Shown here: positions 32,148 through 39,571 of the stretch, one piece after another | Numbering within the stretch: the stretch's first letter is position 1 | How the letters are laid out: each line of letters opens with the position of its first letter | Source of the DNA: JAJZJT01 sp964610905 | GTDB taxonomy: Bacteria > Actinomycetota > Acidimicrobiia > Acidimicrobiales > RAAP-2 | DNA: 40,086 nt | Direction of reading: 5' to 3' | Assembly (NCBI GenBank): GCA_964610905.1 | Contig: CAZSYT010000025.1 | Span: 1-40,086 of the forward strand | Translations under genes and position numbers: made by a program | Notes under the pieces: model-generated | The model's database searches: none | What the model was told of the DNA's origin: nothing | The model's input: only the letters and a program-made list of their open reading frames with translations

Positions 32148-33782
32148 ATGAGACACCGACGAACGGCGACGGACGGTCCCGCACCGCGACACCGCGCACC
32201 CTACGCGCACAACGACGCGCACAACGACGCGCACAACGACGCGCACAACGACGCGCACAACGACGCGCACAACGACGCGCACAACGACGCGCACAACGAC
32301 GCACCGGACGCGAAGCGCACCGCGCACGATCTCGCTCGTGCCGTGCGCGACGCGTCGGCGCGCGCCGGGTCGGGCATCTACCTCGGACACGTCGCCGACG
32401 CGTGGTGCGCCGCGCCGCCCGAGCACGCCGTGATGGTCCTCGGGCCACCGCGCTCGGGGAAGACGTCGGGCTTCGTCGTCCCCAACCTCCTCGCCGCCTG
32501 CGGCCCGGCAGTCTCGACGTCCACCAAGCCCGACGTGCTCGCCGCCACGGCCGGGGCCCGGCGCGAGCTCGGCCGCTGCCTCCTCTTCGACCCGAGCGGG
32601 ACGGTCGCCTGCCCGCCGTCGGTGTCGCCGGCACGGTGGTCGCCGGTCGGAGCGTGCGCGACGTGGGACGGCGCCCTCGGAGCGGCGCGAGTCCTGGTGC
32701 TCGCCGGCGGCGGTGCGACCGGCGCACGGGCCGAGCAGTCGCACTGGACCGAGCGCGCCCAGGCGCTCCTCGCTCCCCTGCTCTTCGCCGCGGCGATCGA
32801 CGGCGTCGCCATGCGCACCGTGCTCGCCTGGGTCGACCGCCGGCAGACGTTGCCCGCCCTCGCCGTGCTCGCCGCCGCCGACTCGCCGGGCACCGGAGTG
32901 GCGGCCGACCTGCTCGCCGGGATCGCCGAGACGGACGGGCGCGAGCTGAGCGGCATCTGGTCGACCGCGTCGGGAGCGTTGGCCGGCCTCCGGTCCGAGG
33001 CGGCGCTCGCCGTGACCGACGCCCCCGACTTCGACCCGAGGCGTTTCGTCGAGAGCGGAGACACGCTCTACGTCGTGGCGCCGGCCGAGCGCCAGGCACT
33101 CGTCGCGCCGCTCGTGGCCGGGCTGGTCGACGCCGTGCGCGCCGCCACGTACGAGCGTGCGGCACGCCCCGACGGCGCGACACGCCCGCCAGTGCTGCTG
33201 GCGCTCGACGAGGTGGCCAACATCGCACCGCTCCCGTCACTGCCCGCCATGGTGAGCGAGGGCGGCGGCCAGGGATTGCTCACCCTCGCCTGCCTGCAAG
33301 ACCTCTCCCAGGCCCGACACCGCTGGCCCGGCCGGGCCGACGGGTTCCCCTCGCTGTTCGGCACGACCGTCGTGCTCCCCGGCATCGGCGACGTCGCCAC
33401 CCTCGAGGCCCTCTCGGTGTTGGCCGGCGAGGTGGAGGTGCCCGTGCGGACCCTCTCGGCGGGGAGGAGCCCGACGGGCATGCGCGCCCTCGACCTCGTC
33501 ACCGGCGGCCGCGTCCACACCGGCGAGTCGGTCACGACCCAGTGGCGACGACGCCTCCCGCCAGACGTCGTCGCCACCGGTGCGCCGGGGTGCGCCCTCG
33601 CCTTCGACGAGCGGAACCGTCCCCACTGGGTCCCGTTGGCCCCGGCCCACCGGAGCGAGCCCTGGCGGTCCCTCGTCGCCGACGCCCGGGCCGTCGACGC
33701 CGAGGCGGCCATGGATGCGCGCCGCTCGACGACCAGGCGCTCGGCGTCCCGCCCGTGGCACGCCGACGGCCTCGGCCGGTGA
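32148..33782 (+). CDS. Type IV coupling protein-like ATPase (VirD4/TraD/TraG family)
   Basis: 544 aa, ATG at 32148. Family members pump DNA or recruit substrates to a conjugation channel. Walker A VLGPPRSGKTSGFVVPN (97-113), the TraG-typical STKPDVL, Walker B LLALDEVANIAPLPSLP and the later sensor region TLACLQDLSQARHRW and SLFGTTVVLPGIGD are clear. The usual N-terminal membrane helices are not evident: the first 50 residues are charged and hold eight AHND repeats (20-51). Thus it may be soluble or depend on a partner for the membrane. It converges with the relaxase gene (25 bp gap). No VirB/Tra channel genes appear in the window, so transfer would need outside machinery or the pair has another function. 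Confidence 0.85.
   Translation: MRHRRTATDGPAPRHRAPYAHNDAHNDAHNDAHNDAHNDAHNDAHNDAHNDAPDAKRTAHDLARAVRDASARAGSGIYLGHVADAWCAAPPEHAVMVLGPPRSGKTSGFVVPNLLAACGPAVSTSTKPDVLAATAGARRELGRCLLFDPSGTVACPPSVSPARWSPVGACATWDGALGAARVLVLAGGGATGARAEQSHWTERAQALLAPLLFAAAIDGVAMRTVLAWVDRRQTLPALAVLAAADSPGTGVAADLLAGIAETDGRELSGIWSTASGALAGLRSEAALAVTDAPDFDPRRFVESGDTLYVVAPAERQALVAPLVAGLVDAVRAATYERAARPDGATRPPVLLALDEVANIAPLPSLPAMVSEGGGQGLLTLACLQDLSQARHRWPGRADGFPSLFGTTVVLPGIGDVATLEALSVLAGEVEVPVRTLSAGRSPTGMRALDLVTGGRVHTGESVTTQWRRRLPPDVVATGAPGCALAFDERNRPHWVPLAPAHRSEPWRSLVADARAVDAEAAMDARRSTTRRSASRPWHADGLGR
32205..32300 (+). repeat. Eight perfect 12-bp repeats coding Ala-His-Asn-Asp
   Basis: GCGCACAACGAC repeated eight times without a mismatch, in frame with the coupling ATPase, giving (AHND)8. 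The unit is a multiple of three, so copy-number change would not break the frame. The identity at the third codon positions implies recent expansion. Confidence 0.95.
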
Positions 33783-33807
33783 CGGACCGAAGACCGTCCT
33801 CGACGGC

Positions 33808-35145
33808 TCAGCGCCCGAGCCCGATGCCCGGCTGGCGGGCGCGGTCGCGGACGCGCTCGTCCCACGGCGACCCCCAGCCCGACGCCGCGCGCCCCGAGTC
33901 GCGCCCCGAGTCCGGCCCCGAGTCGAGCACCAGCCCCGAGCGCGCCGCCGCGTCCGCCACGACGCCGGCCGGCCACCGGGGCTCGTGCGCACGCTCCTCG
34001 GCACGCCAGTCACGACGGCCACGACCGCACCCGGCGAGGAGCCCGTCGGCGGCCCGCTCGAGCTGGGCGACGCGCGCCCCGGCCGTGGCCGAGGCGGCGA
34101 GCGCGGCCACGACGTCGCGCCGGGCGAGCGGGCGGTCCGGGTCGAGGGACGCCAGGTGCGCCGTGGCGCGTCCGGCGTCCTCACCGGCGCCCCGCCGTTC
34201 CCCGGTGCGAGCACGTCCCACCACCCGAGCGAGGACAGAGAGGTCGAAGCCGCAGTCGGCGGCGCGGGCGCGCCACTCGTCGGCCAGCTGGTCGGCACCT
34301 CGATCCCCTTTCTTGCCCGGGCGGGTGGCGTAGAAGGCGCCACGGCGCGACGCACGCGGCGGACCCGGCGGTCGGGCCCGGCCACGCTCCCCGACCCCCT
34401 CGAGGTGCCGGGAGATCGCAGCCGAGCGCTGCGAGAAGAGACGTCGGAGCGGGACGGGGACACCGACCACGTCGCCGAAGCCCCGCTCGGACACCTCCCA
34501 TGCCACGCCGGCTCGGGCGGTCAGCTCGGCACGCAGGCTCGCCTGGTAGGCGAGGCCCGCCGCACGGAGATGGGCGAAGACCCGCCGGCTGTCGACCGCC
34601 GTCCACCGGCCGTCCGAGGCGTGCACGACGTTCGCCACCACGAGGTGGGTGTGGAGGTGGGGGTCTAGGGCCCGGCTCGTCCGATGGCCGAAGGCTCCGG
34701 CGACGAGCCCGCCCGTGGCGAGCAGGGTGACGTGCCCTCCGTGGGACCGCCGAGCCCGTAGTGCGGCGCGCTCGACGTACCCGGTCGCGTCGGCGACGGC
34801 GGCCCGGTGGGCGTCGCCGGCGGCGGCCGCGAGCTCTCGCGGACCCACCAGGGCGAGCAGGCTCACCGACTTGGGGGCGGCGAACGTCAGGTCGTAGGCG
34901 CCGACCTCGACGCCCCGCCGGGGGCCCAGCGAGGCGCCGGTGCCGGGGTGGGCGCCGCGCAGCAGGGCTGCGAAGGCCTCCGGCGCGACCTCGCCGGAGA
35001 GCCCGAGCGACGCCGCGCCCGTCCCCGCCCACCGCCCGTCGGCCGGTCTTCGCCCGGTACGGGCCCCGTCCGCCGTCCCGGTTCCGTCCAGCTCCTCGAG
35101 GTAGTAGGCGTGGCCGCCGACCCGCAGCACCCGCGCCGTCAGCAC
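33808..35145 (-). CDS. MobF/TrwC-type relaxase domain protein
   Basis: 445 aa, GTG start with GGAGG five bases upstream. Conjugative relaxases nick oriT and stay bound through a Tyr. N-terminal tyrosines in GGHAYYLEELD (Tyr14, Tyr15), GAYDLTFAAPKSVSLL (Asp85 region), and the metal-binding triad in FGHRTSRALDPHLHTHLVVAN (split here: His154, His165, His167) match the TrwC fold. The RecD-like helicase half usual in MobF relaxases is missing; after residue 300 only a basic, low-complexity region remains, including RPGKKGDRGADQLADEWRAR. It is therefore either a stand-alone relaxase or a shortened one. A TTGCAT-N17-TACGGT promoter precedes it. Confidence 0.85.
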   Translation of the reverse strand: MLTARVLRVGGHAYYLEELDGTGTADGARTGRRPADGRWAGTGAASLGLSGEVAPEAFAALLRGAHPGTGASLGPRRGVEVGAYDLTFAAPKSVSLLALVGPRELAAAAGDAHRAAVADATGYVERAALRARRSHGGHVTLLATGGLVAGAFGHRTSRALDPHLHTHLVVANVVHASDGRWTAVDSRRVFAHLRAAGLAYQASLRAELTARAGVAWEVSERGFGDVVGVPVPLRRLFSQRSAAISRHLEGVGERGRARPPGPPRASRRGAFYATRPGKKGDRGADQLADEWRARAADCGFDLSVLARVVGRARTGERRGAGEDAGRATAHLASLDPDRPLARRDVVAALAASATAGARVAQLERAADGLLAGCGRGRRDWRAEERAHEPRWPAGVVADAAARSGLVLDSGPDSGRDSGRAASGWGSPWDERVRDRARQPGIGLGR

Positions 35146-35165
35146 GGTGACCTCCGCACGAGGCC

Positions 35166-35194
35166 ACCGTAGCGTTTCATGTCATCTCATGCAA
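35166..35194 (-). promoter_or_regulatory. Relaxase promoter (-35 TTGCAT, 17 bp, -10 TACGGT)
   Basis: On the minus strand TTGCAT (35189-35194), a 17-bp spacer, and TACGGT (35166-35171), followed by GGAGG and GTG at 35145. The layout gives a short leader of about 14 nt. It lies in an AT-richer interval after pafC, showing that the relaxase has its own promoter. Confidence 0.6.
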
Positions 35195-35204
35195 TGCCGA
35201 GGTC

Positions 35205-36215
35205 TCAGCATCCTCGTTCCGCTGCACCGCCCCGCCGGTAGCGGGCGAGAATCCGGGCGGCGGCCGACGCCGCCACGGTCCGGTCCTCGTCGGGCTCGAG
35301 GACCTCGGCCCGGGGCCCGAGCTGCAGCAGCAGGCGCTCGAGCCACGCCCGTCCCCCGACGGCGACCGTGCAGGTGACCCGGTCGCCGTCCTCGGCGAGC
35401 GACCCGTCAACGGCGACGGGCTCGACCAACCAGGCGACGCTCCGCTCGACGGCGAGGCGGACCGTGCGACTGTCGGGGCCGGGCACGAACAGGGCGGTGC
35501 CGGGGCTGCCGGGGCCGGACGACTCGGCGACGTCAGCGGACGCCCGGGACCGAGCGCCCCGGTCGCCGTCGTCGCTACGGGACGGCCCGTCGACCACCCG
35601 GGCCGAGGTGATCCGGTCGACCCGGAACCGCCGGATGTCGCCGCGCTCCTCGGTCCGGGCGTCCGTGTACCAGTGGCCGTCGGCGGCGAAGACCCTGAGG
35701 GGCGTGAGCACGCGCTCCGAGGTCCGGTCGGTCGAGGCGCTGTAGTAGGTCACCTCGAGCGAGCGCCCGACGGCCACGGCCTCCTGCACGGCGGCGAGGT
35801 GCTCGGGCGCGTCGAGGTCGACGTCGAGGGCGGCGCGTCCGAGGGCGTCGTCGAGGACGGCGAGCGCCCGGGCCAGGGCGCCGTCGGGATCGCTCCCCGG
35901 CACGGCCAGCACGGCACGCGCCGCGGCCGAGAGGGCGAAGCCCTCGGCCGGGCTCAGGCGCCGGGGACGGGCGAGGTCCCGTCCGAGGCGCGCCGTCACC
36001 GTCGACTCGGTGACGACGATCTCCATCAGCTGGTCGGGCGTGTACGGCGGGAGCCCGCAGCACGCCGCCATCTCGAGCTCGGCGACGAGCTCGCCGGGGC
36101 GCATCCCGAACCGCTCGGCGAGGTGGTCGACGGGGACCTCGCCCTGTTGGGCGAGCACGGTGAGCACCGCCAGCAGCCGGCGGAGCCGCGCCGCGGTGTC
36201 GAGCGAGGGGCTCAC
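35205..36215 (-). CDS. pafC: WYL-domain transcription regulator, PafC-like
   Basis: 336 aa, GTG overlapping the pafB stop (GTGA). PafB and PafC form a heterodimeric activator of the LexA-independent DNA-damage response in actinobacteria; their WYL domains are thought to sense single-stranded DNA or a nucleic-acid signal. N-terminal helix-turn-helix RLRRLLAVLTVLAQQGEVPV, then LSPAEGFALSAAARAVLAV and the WYL core with RVLTPLRVFAADGHWYTDAR and EERGDIRRFRVDRI. The C-terminal WCX extension ends ARILARYRRG. In many actinobacteria tatA/tatC follow; here the relaxase does instead. Confidence 0.88.
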   Translation of the reverse strand: MSPSLDTAARLRRLLAVLTVLAQQGEVPVDHLAERFGMRPGELVAELEMAACCGLPPYTPDQLMEIVVTESTVTARLGRDLARPRRLSPAEGFALSAAARAVLAVPGSDPDGALARALAVLDDALGRAALDVDLDAPEHLAAVQEAVAVGRSLEVTYYSASTDRTSERVLTPLRVFAADGHWYTDARTEERGDIRRFRVDRITSARVVDGPSRSDDGDRGARSRASADVAESSGPGSPGTALFVPGPDSRTVRLAVERSVAWLVEPVAVDGSLAEDGDRVTCTVAVGGRAWLERLLLQLGPRAEVLEPDEDRTVAASAAARILARYRRGGAAERGC

Positions 36216-37159
36216 GGCCGCTCACCGGCGAGGGTGGCGAGGTGCTCGACGAGTCGCTCGCGCACGTCCGTCGGGGCGACGACCTCGGCGTGGTCGAGCA
36301 GGCCGAGGACCCAGCGGACGAGTGCGTCCTCGTCGTTGACGGCCAGGCGGACGAGGACCGACCCGTCGGTCCGGCGCTCGACCACGGACGCCGGCCCGAG
36401 CTCGGCGACCACGGTGCCGGCGGCCACGGCATCCACGAGCACGTCGACGGAGACCTCGTCGCCCGTGCCGAACCGCCACGGGTCGCGGGCGAAGGCGCCG
36501 TCAGCGTCGAAGCCGGCCGGCAGGCTGGCCGAGCCCGGAGGACCGGCCGACGGCTCGTCCTCCAGGCGGTCGACACGGAAGGTGCGGGCCTCGCCCCGTG
36601 CCCGGTCGTAGCCGACCAGGTACCAGTGCCCTCGGGTGAAGCGCAGCCCGGCCGGGTCGACCGAGCGCCGCTCTCCCCGGTAGGGGAAGGCGACGACTGC
36701 TCGGCACCGCAGGGCGTCGTGGAGGACGGCGAGGCGGGCGAGCCCCGACGCAGGCAGGTCCACGACGGGCAGGACGCCGAGCGAGCGCCGGCCGGCGACA
36801 CCTGCCGCCCCCAGCTTCGTCAGCGCCTCGCCAGCGGTAGGCTCGCCGAGGTGCACGCCGGCCACGGCCAGGTTGAGGGCGGCCTGCTCGTCCGGACCGA
36901 GGTCGAGCGCGGGCAGGTAGTACTGCCCGGGGTCGACGCGGTAGCCGAGCTGGTCGTCCCCGTCGATCGGCTCGACGAGCACGGGCACACCCTCGTCGCG
37001 CAGCAGGCGCTTGTCCCGCTCGAACGCCTGTCGCCGCGCCCCGTGCCCGTCTGGGTAGCCGGGCACCCGGTCGGCGATCTCTCGCAGGCTGAGCGGCCGC
37101 GGCGTGTCGAGCAGGACGAGCAGCAGGTCGGTGACCCGTTCGAGACGGTCGGGAGGCAT
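36212..37159 (-). CDS. pafB: WYL-domain transcription regulator, PafB-like
   Basis: 315 aa from ATG 37159; a GTG nine bases upstream (37168) is also in frame, but TAGTGT (37167-37172) is 7 nt before the ATG and overlaps that GTG. Helix-turn-helix LRDTPRPLS-like start (ERVTDLLLVLLDTPRPLSLR, EIADRVPGYP, DKRLLRDEGVPVLVE), the typical PafB first domain, then the WYL region GLRFTRGHWYLVGYDRARGE with ARTFRVDRLEDE, and a C-terminal WCX domain. Partner of PafC, with which it is translationally coupled. No pafA or proteasome gene is in the window. Confidence 0.88.
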   Translation of the reverse strand: MPPDRLERVTDLLLVLLDTPRPLSLREIADRVPGYPDGHGARRQAFERDKRLLRDEGVPVLVEPIDGDDQLGYRVDPGQYYLPALDLGPDEQAALNLAVAGVHLGEPTAGEALTKLGAAGVAGRRSLGVLPVVDLPASGLARLAVLHDALRCRAVVAFPYRGERRSVDPAGLRFTRGHWYLVGYDRARGEARTFRVDRLEDEPSAGPPGSASLPAGFDADGAFARDPWRFGTGDEVSVDVLVDAVAAGTVVAELGPASVVERRTDGSVLVRLAVNDEDALVRWVLGLLDHAEVVAPTDVRERLVEHLATLAGERP

Positions 37160-37206
37160 CGCCGCCACACTAGGGCGCGCCCGGCGGCCGTCGACGCCCG
37201 ACGCTG

Positions 37207-38154
37207 ATGTCCGAGGCCTCCCCGTTCGCCTTCTCGCCCCACCCCGCCGTATGGGCCGGCCTGGCCGTCGTGACAGTCGCCGTGGTCGCCGCCCACCGGC
37301 ACCTGGCCCGACGGGCCGGGCACCTGCTCCCCTGGCCGGCGGCCGAGGTCCGGCGGTTCGTCGCCGCGCTGCTCGTCGCCGCCGCCGCCCTCACGTGGCC
37401 GCTCGGAGACCTCGCCGCCCACTGGTCCCTCACCGCCCTCATCGTCCAGCGTCTCGCCCTCGTGCTCGGAGTGGCGCCGCTCCTGCTGCTCGGCGTCCCC
37501 TACGACGTCCTCGACCGGGCGACCCGACCACGTCCCGTCGACGCCGCCCTCACCCGGCTTCGCCAGCCTGCCGTCGCCGTGGCCGCCTGCACGGCCCTCT
37601 CGATCGGGACGCTCGTCGCCCCGGTGGTCGCCGCGGAGGCGAGCTCCCCGCTCGCCCGTGCCGGGGTTGACATCGCGGTGGTGCTCTCCGGTGTCGTCCT
37701 GTGGGTCCCCGTCCTCGGGCGGGTGCCTGGCCTGCCCCGGCTCAGGCCGGTCGGCCGGTTCGCCTATCTGGTCGTCCAGGCCGTGGTGCCGGCGTTCCTC
37801 TCCGTCATCTACATCTTCGCCCGCCACCCGCTCTACCCCACCTTCGCCGGCTCGAAGCGTGCGGTCGGCTTGCTCCCCCTCACCGACCAGCAGGTGGCCG
37901 GGTTCGTCTCCAAGCTCGGGACCCTCTTCCCCCTCCTCATCGTGGGCGCCGTCGTCCTGCTCCGGGCCCAGCGAGCGGCCGAGGCCGAGGCGGAGGAGGA
38001 GGACCCGCTGCTGTGGGCGGACGTCGAGCGCCAGCTCGTGCGCGTGGACCGCCGCGGCGGGCCACCCGGCCCGGCACCGGTAGCGGCACCCCGAGCGACG
38101 CGCACCGCCGAGCCCCCGACAGACGCTGGCAGCGGGGCCGACAGCACCCCCTGA
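37207..38154 (+). CDS. ctaG: Cytochrome c oxidase assembly protein (caa3-type CtaG family)
   Basis: 315 aa, ATG 37207, divergent from pafB by 47 bp. Integral membrane protein with about seven helices over residues 14-255 (for example VWAGLAVVTVAVVAAHRHLA at the start). The family patterns are visible: WSLTALIVQRLALVLGVAPL with LLLLGVPYDVL, and the late PLTDQQVAGFVSKLGTLFPL. It is thought to help assemble or deliver copper to the oxidase. The last 55 residues are a charged, Pro-rich cytosolic tail. The usual histidine of HMxxH is Gln-Arg here (VQRLAL), which may mean altered metal handling. The stop is within a 17-bp duplication. Confidence 0.82.
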   Translation: MSEASPFAFSPHPAVWAGLAVVTVAVVAAHRHLARRAGHLLPWPAAEVRRFVAALLVAAAALTWPLGDLAAHWSLTALIVQRLALVLGVAPLLLLGVPYDVLDRATRPRPVDAALTRLRQPAVAVAACTALSIGTLVAPVVAAEASSPLARAGVDIAVVLSGVVLWVPVLGRVPGLPRLRPVGRFAYLVVQAVVPAFLSVIYIFARHPLYPTFAGSKRAVGLLPLTDQQVAGFVSKLGTLFPLLIVGAVVLLRAQRAAEAEAEEEDPLLWADVERQLVRVDRRGGPPGPAPVAAPRATRTAEPPTDAGSGADSTP

Positions 38155-38180
38155 CCGACGTGGCCCCCTGACCGACGTGG
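38147..38180. repeat. 17-bp tandem duplication containing the ctaG stop codon
   Basis: CCCCCTGACCGACGTGG occurs twice head to tail (38147-38163 and 38164-38180), perfectly. The TGA in the first copy (38152-38154) is the ctaG stop; the second TGA is in another frame. It is the fourth such stop-linked duplication in the window. Confidence 0.95.
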
Positions 38181-38200
38181 CGCCCCGGCGGGGCGCTCCC

Positions 38201-38213
38201 TACCATGGGCCGG
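38201..38213 (+). promoter_or_regulatory. Leaderless-type -10 of the carboxyltransferase gene
   Basis: TACCAT (38201-38206), GGGCCG, then the GTG. The block CCCTACNNTGGGCCGGTG is shared with the fbiD start (29362-29379), an unusual coincidence in sequence as well as spacing. Confidence 0.55.
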
Positions 38214-39571
38214 TGCTCGCCGAACCCGCCGCCCCCGCCACCCTGCGGCGGCTGGCCCGAGGCACGCTGCGGGCAGCCCTCGAGGACGTCGGCGGCCGCC
38301 CGGCCGTGGTGGTGCGGTCGGTCTCCGCGCGCCACCGGGGGGCGCTCGGCCACGAGGACGGGGTCACGCTGGCCGACGCGGCCCACCTCGCCACCACGCT
38401 GCGGGTACCCCTGGTGCTCGTGCTGGCCACGAGCGGCGCCGAGGTGTCCGAGGGGGTCGCCGCCCTCCACGGCTGGGGCCGGGCGGCTCGGGCGCTGGCG
38501 GGGTGCTCGGGCATCGTGCCGGTCGTCGCCGTGGTCACCGGCCCGGCGCTGTCGGGCCCGGCGCTGCTGCTCGGCATGGCCGACCTGGTGGTGATGACGC
38601 CCGATGCGTTCGCCTTCGTGTCCGGGCCGGCGATGGTCGAGGAGTTCACCGGCGTGCGCATCGGCCTCCACCAGCTCGGCGGAGTGGCCGTCCACGCCCG
38701 GTCGAGCGGGCTGTGCGCCGTGGAGGTCCCCGACGAGGACGAGGCGTGGGTCGTCGTCGAGCACCTCTGCGGCCTGCTCCCCGCCCACGCCGACGAGGAG
38801 CCCCCGGTCGTGGCGCCGGCCCAGCGGGGGTCGGACCACGACGAGGGCCTGCGGACGGTCGTGCCGACCAAGGCCACGAGCTCCTACGACGTGCGCCGCG
38901 TGGTCGCCGCCCTCGCCGACGACGCCGCGGTGACCGAGATGTGGGCCCGCTGGTCGCCGCAGCTCGTCACCGCATTGTGCCGGGTCGACGGCCGGACCGT
39001 CGGGGTCGTCGCCAACCAGCCGCAGGCCCTGGCCGGCACCCTCGACATCGGCGCCTCGCAGAAGGGGGCCCGCTTCGTGCGGTTCTGCGACGCCTTCAAC
39101 CTGCCGCTGCTCACCCTCGTCGACACGCCGGGCTTCCTTCCCGGAAAGGACCTCGAGTGGCGGGGGATGATCCGCCACGGGGCCGAGCTCGCCTTCGCCT
39201 ACGCCGAAGCGACCGTGCCCCGGGTGTGCGTCATCCTGCGCAAGGCGTTCGGCGGCGCCTACATCGTGATGGACTCACGCGGCCTCGGCAACGACCTGTG
39301 CTTCGCCTGGCCGTCGGCCGAGGTGGCGGTGATGGGCGCCGAGGGCGCCGTCCAGGTCCTCCACCGCAAGACGGCACCCGAGGAGCGCGCCGCACTGCGC
39401 GATGCCTACGAGGAGCGGTTCCTCACACCGTGGCAGGCAGCCGAGCGGGGGTTCGTCGACGCTGTGATCGACCCGGCCGACACCCGGGCGGTCGTGGCCC
39501 AGGCGCTCGAGGTGCTCAGGAGCTCACGCGAGCAGCTCCCCCGCCGCAAGCACACGGTCGGGCCGCTGTGA
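38213..39571 (+). CDS. Acyl-CoA carboxylase beta-subunit-like carboxyltransferase
   Basis: 452 aa, GTG start. The family moves carboxyl from biotin to acetyl-, propionyl- or other acyl-CoA. The C-terminal half is typical: CDAFNLPLLTLVDTPGFLPG, IRHGAELAFAYAEATVP, the oxyanion motif RKAFGGAYIVMDSRGLGND and WPSAEVAVMGAEGAVQVL. The N-terminal half is unusual: about 70 residues are missing compared with PccB (510-530 aa), DSGGARIQEG is ATSGAEVSEG, and the GPCAGGAVY oxyanion loop reads GPALSGPAL. It may act with a nonstandard partner or have lost one half-site. No biotin carboxylase gene is in view. TACCAT is 6 nt upstream. Confidence 0.82.
   Translation: MLAEPAAPATLRRLARGTLRAALEDVGGRPAVVVRSVSARHRGALGHEDGVTLADAAHLATTLRVPLVLVLATSGAEVSEGVAALHGWGRAARALAGCSGIVPVVAVVTGPALSGPALLLGMADLVVMTPDAFAFVSGPAMVEEFTGVRIGLHQLGGVAVHARSSGLCAVEVPDEDEAWVVVEHLCGLLPAHADEEPPVVAPAQRGSDHDEGLRTVVPTKATSSYDVRRVVAALADDAAVTEMWARWSPQLVTALCRVDGRTVGVVANQPQALAGTLDIGASQKGARFVRFCDAFNLPLLTLVDTPGFLPGKDLEWRGMIRHGAELAFAYAEATVPRVCVILRKAFGGAYIVMDSRGLGNDLCFAWPSAEVAVMGAEGAVQVLHRKTAPEERAALRDAYEERFLTPWQAAERGFVDAVIDPADTRAVVAQALEVLRSSREQLPRRKHTVGPL

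Noticed and set aside
31108..35145. Classical integrative conjugative element
   Set aside because: No integrase, channel genes, replication gene or convincing att sites are present.
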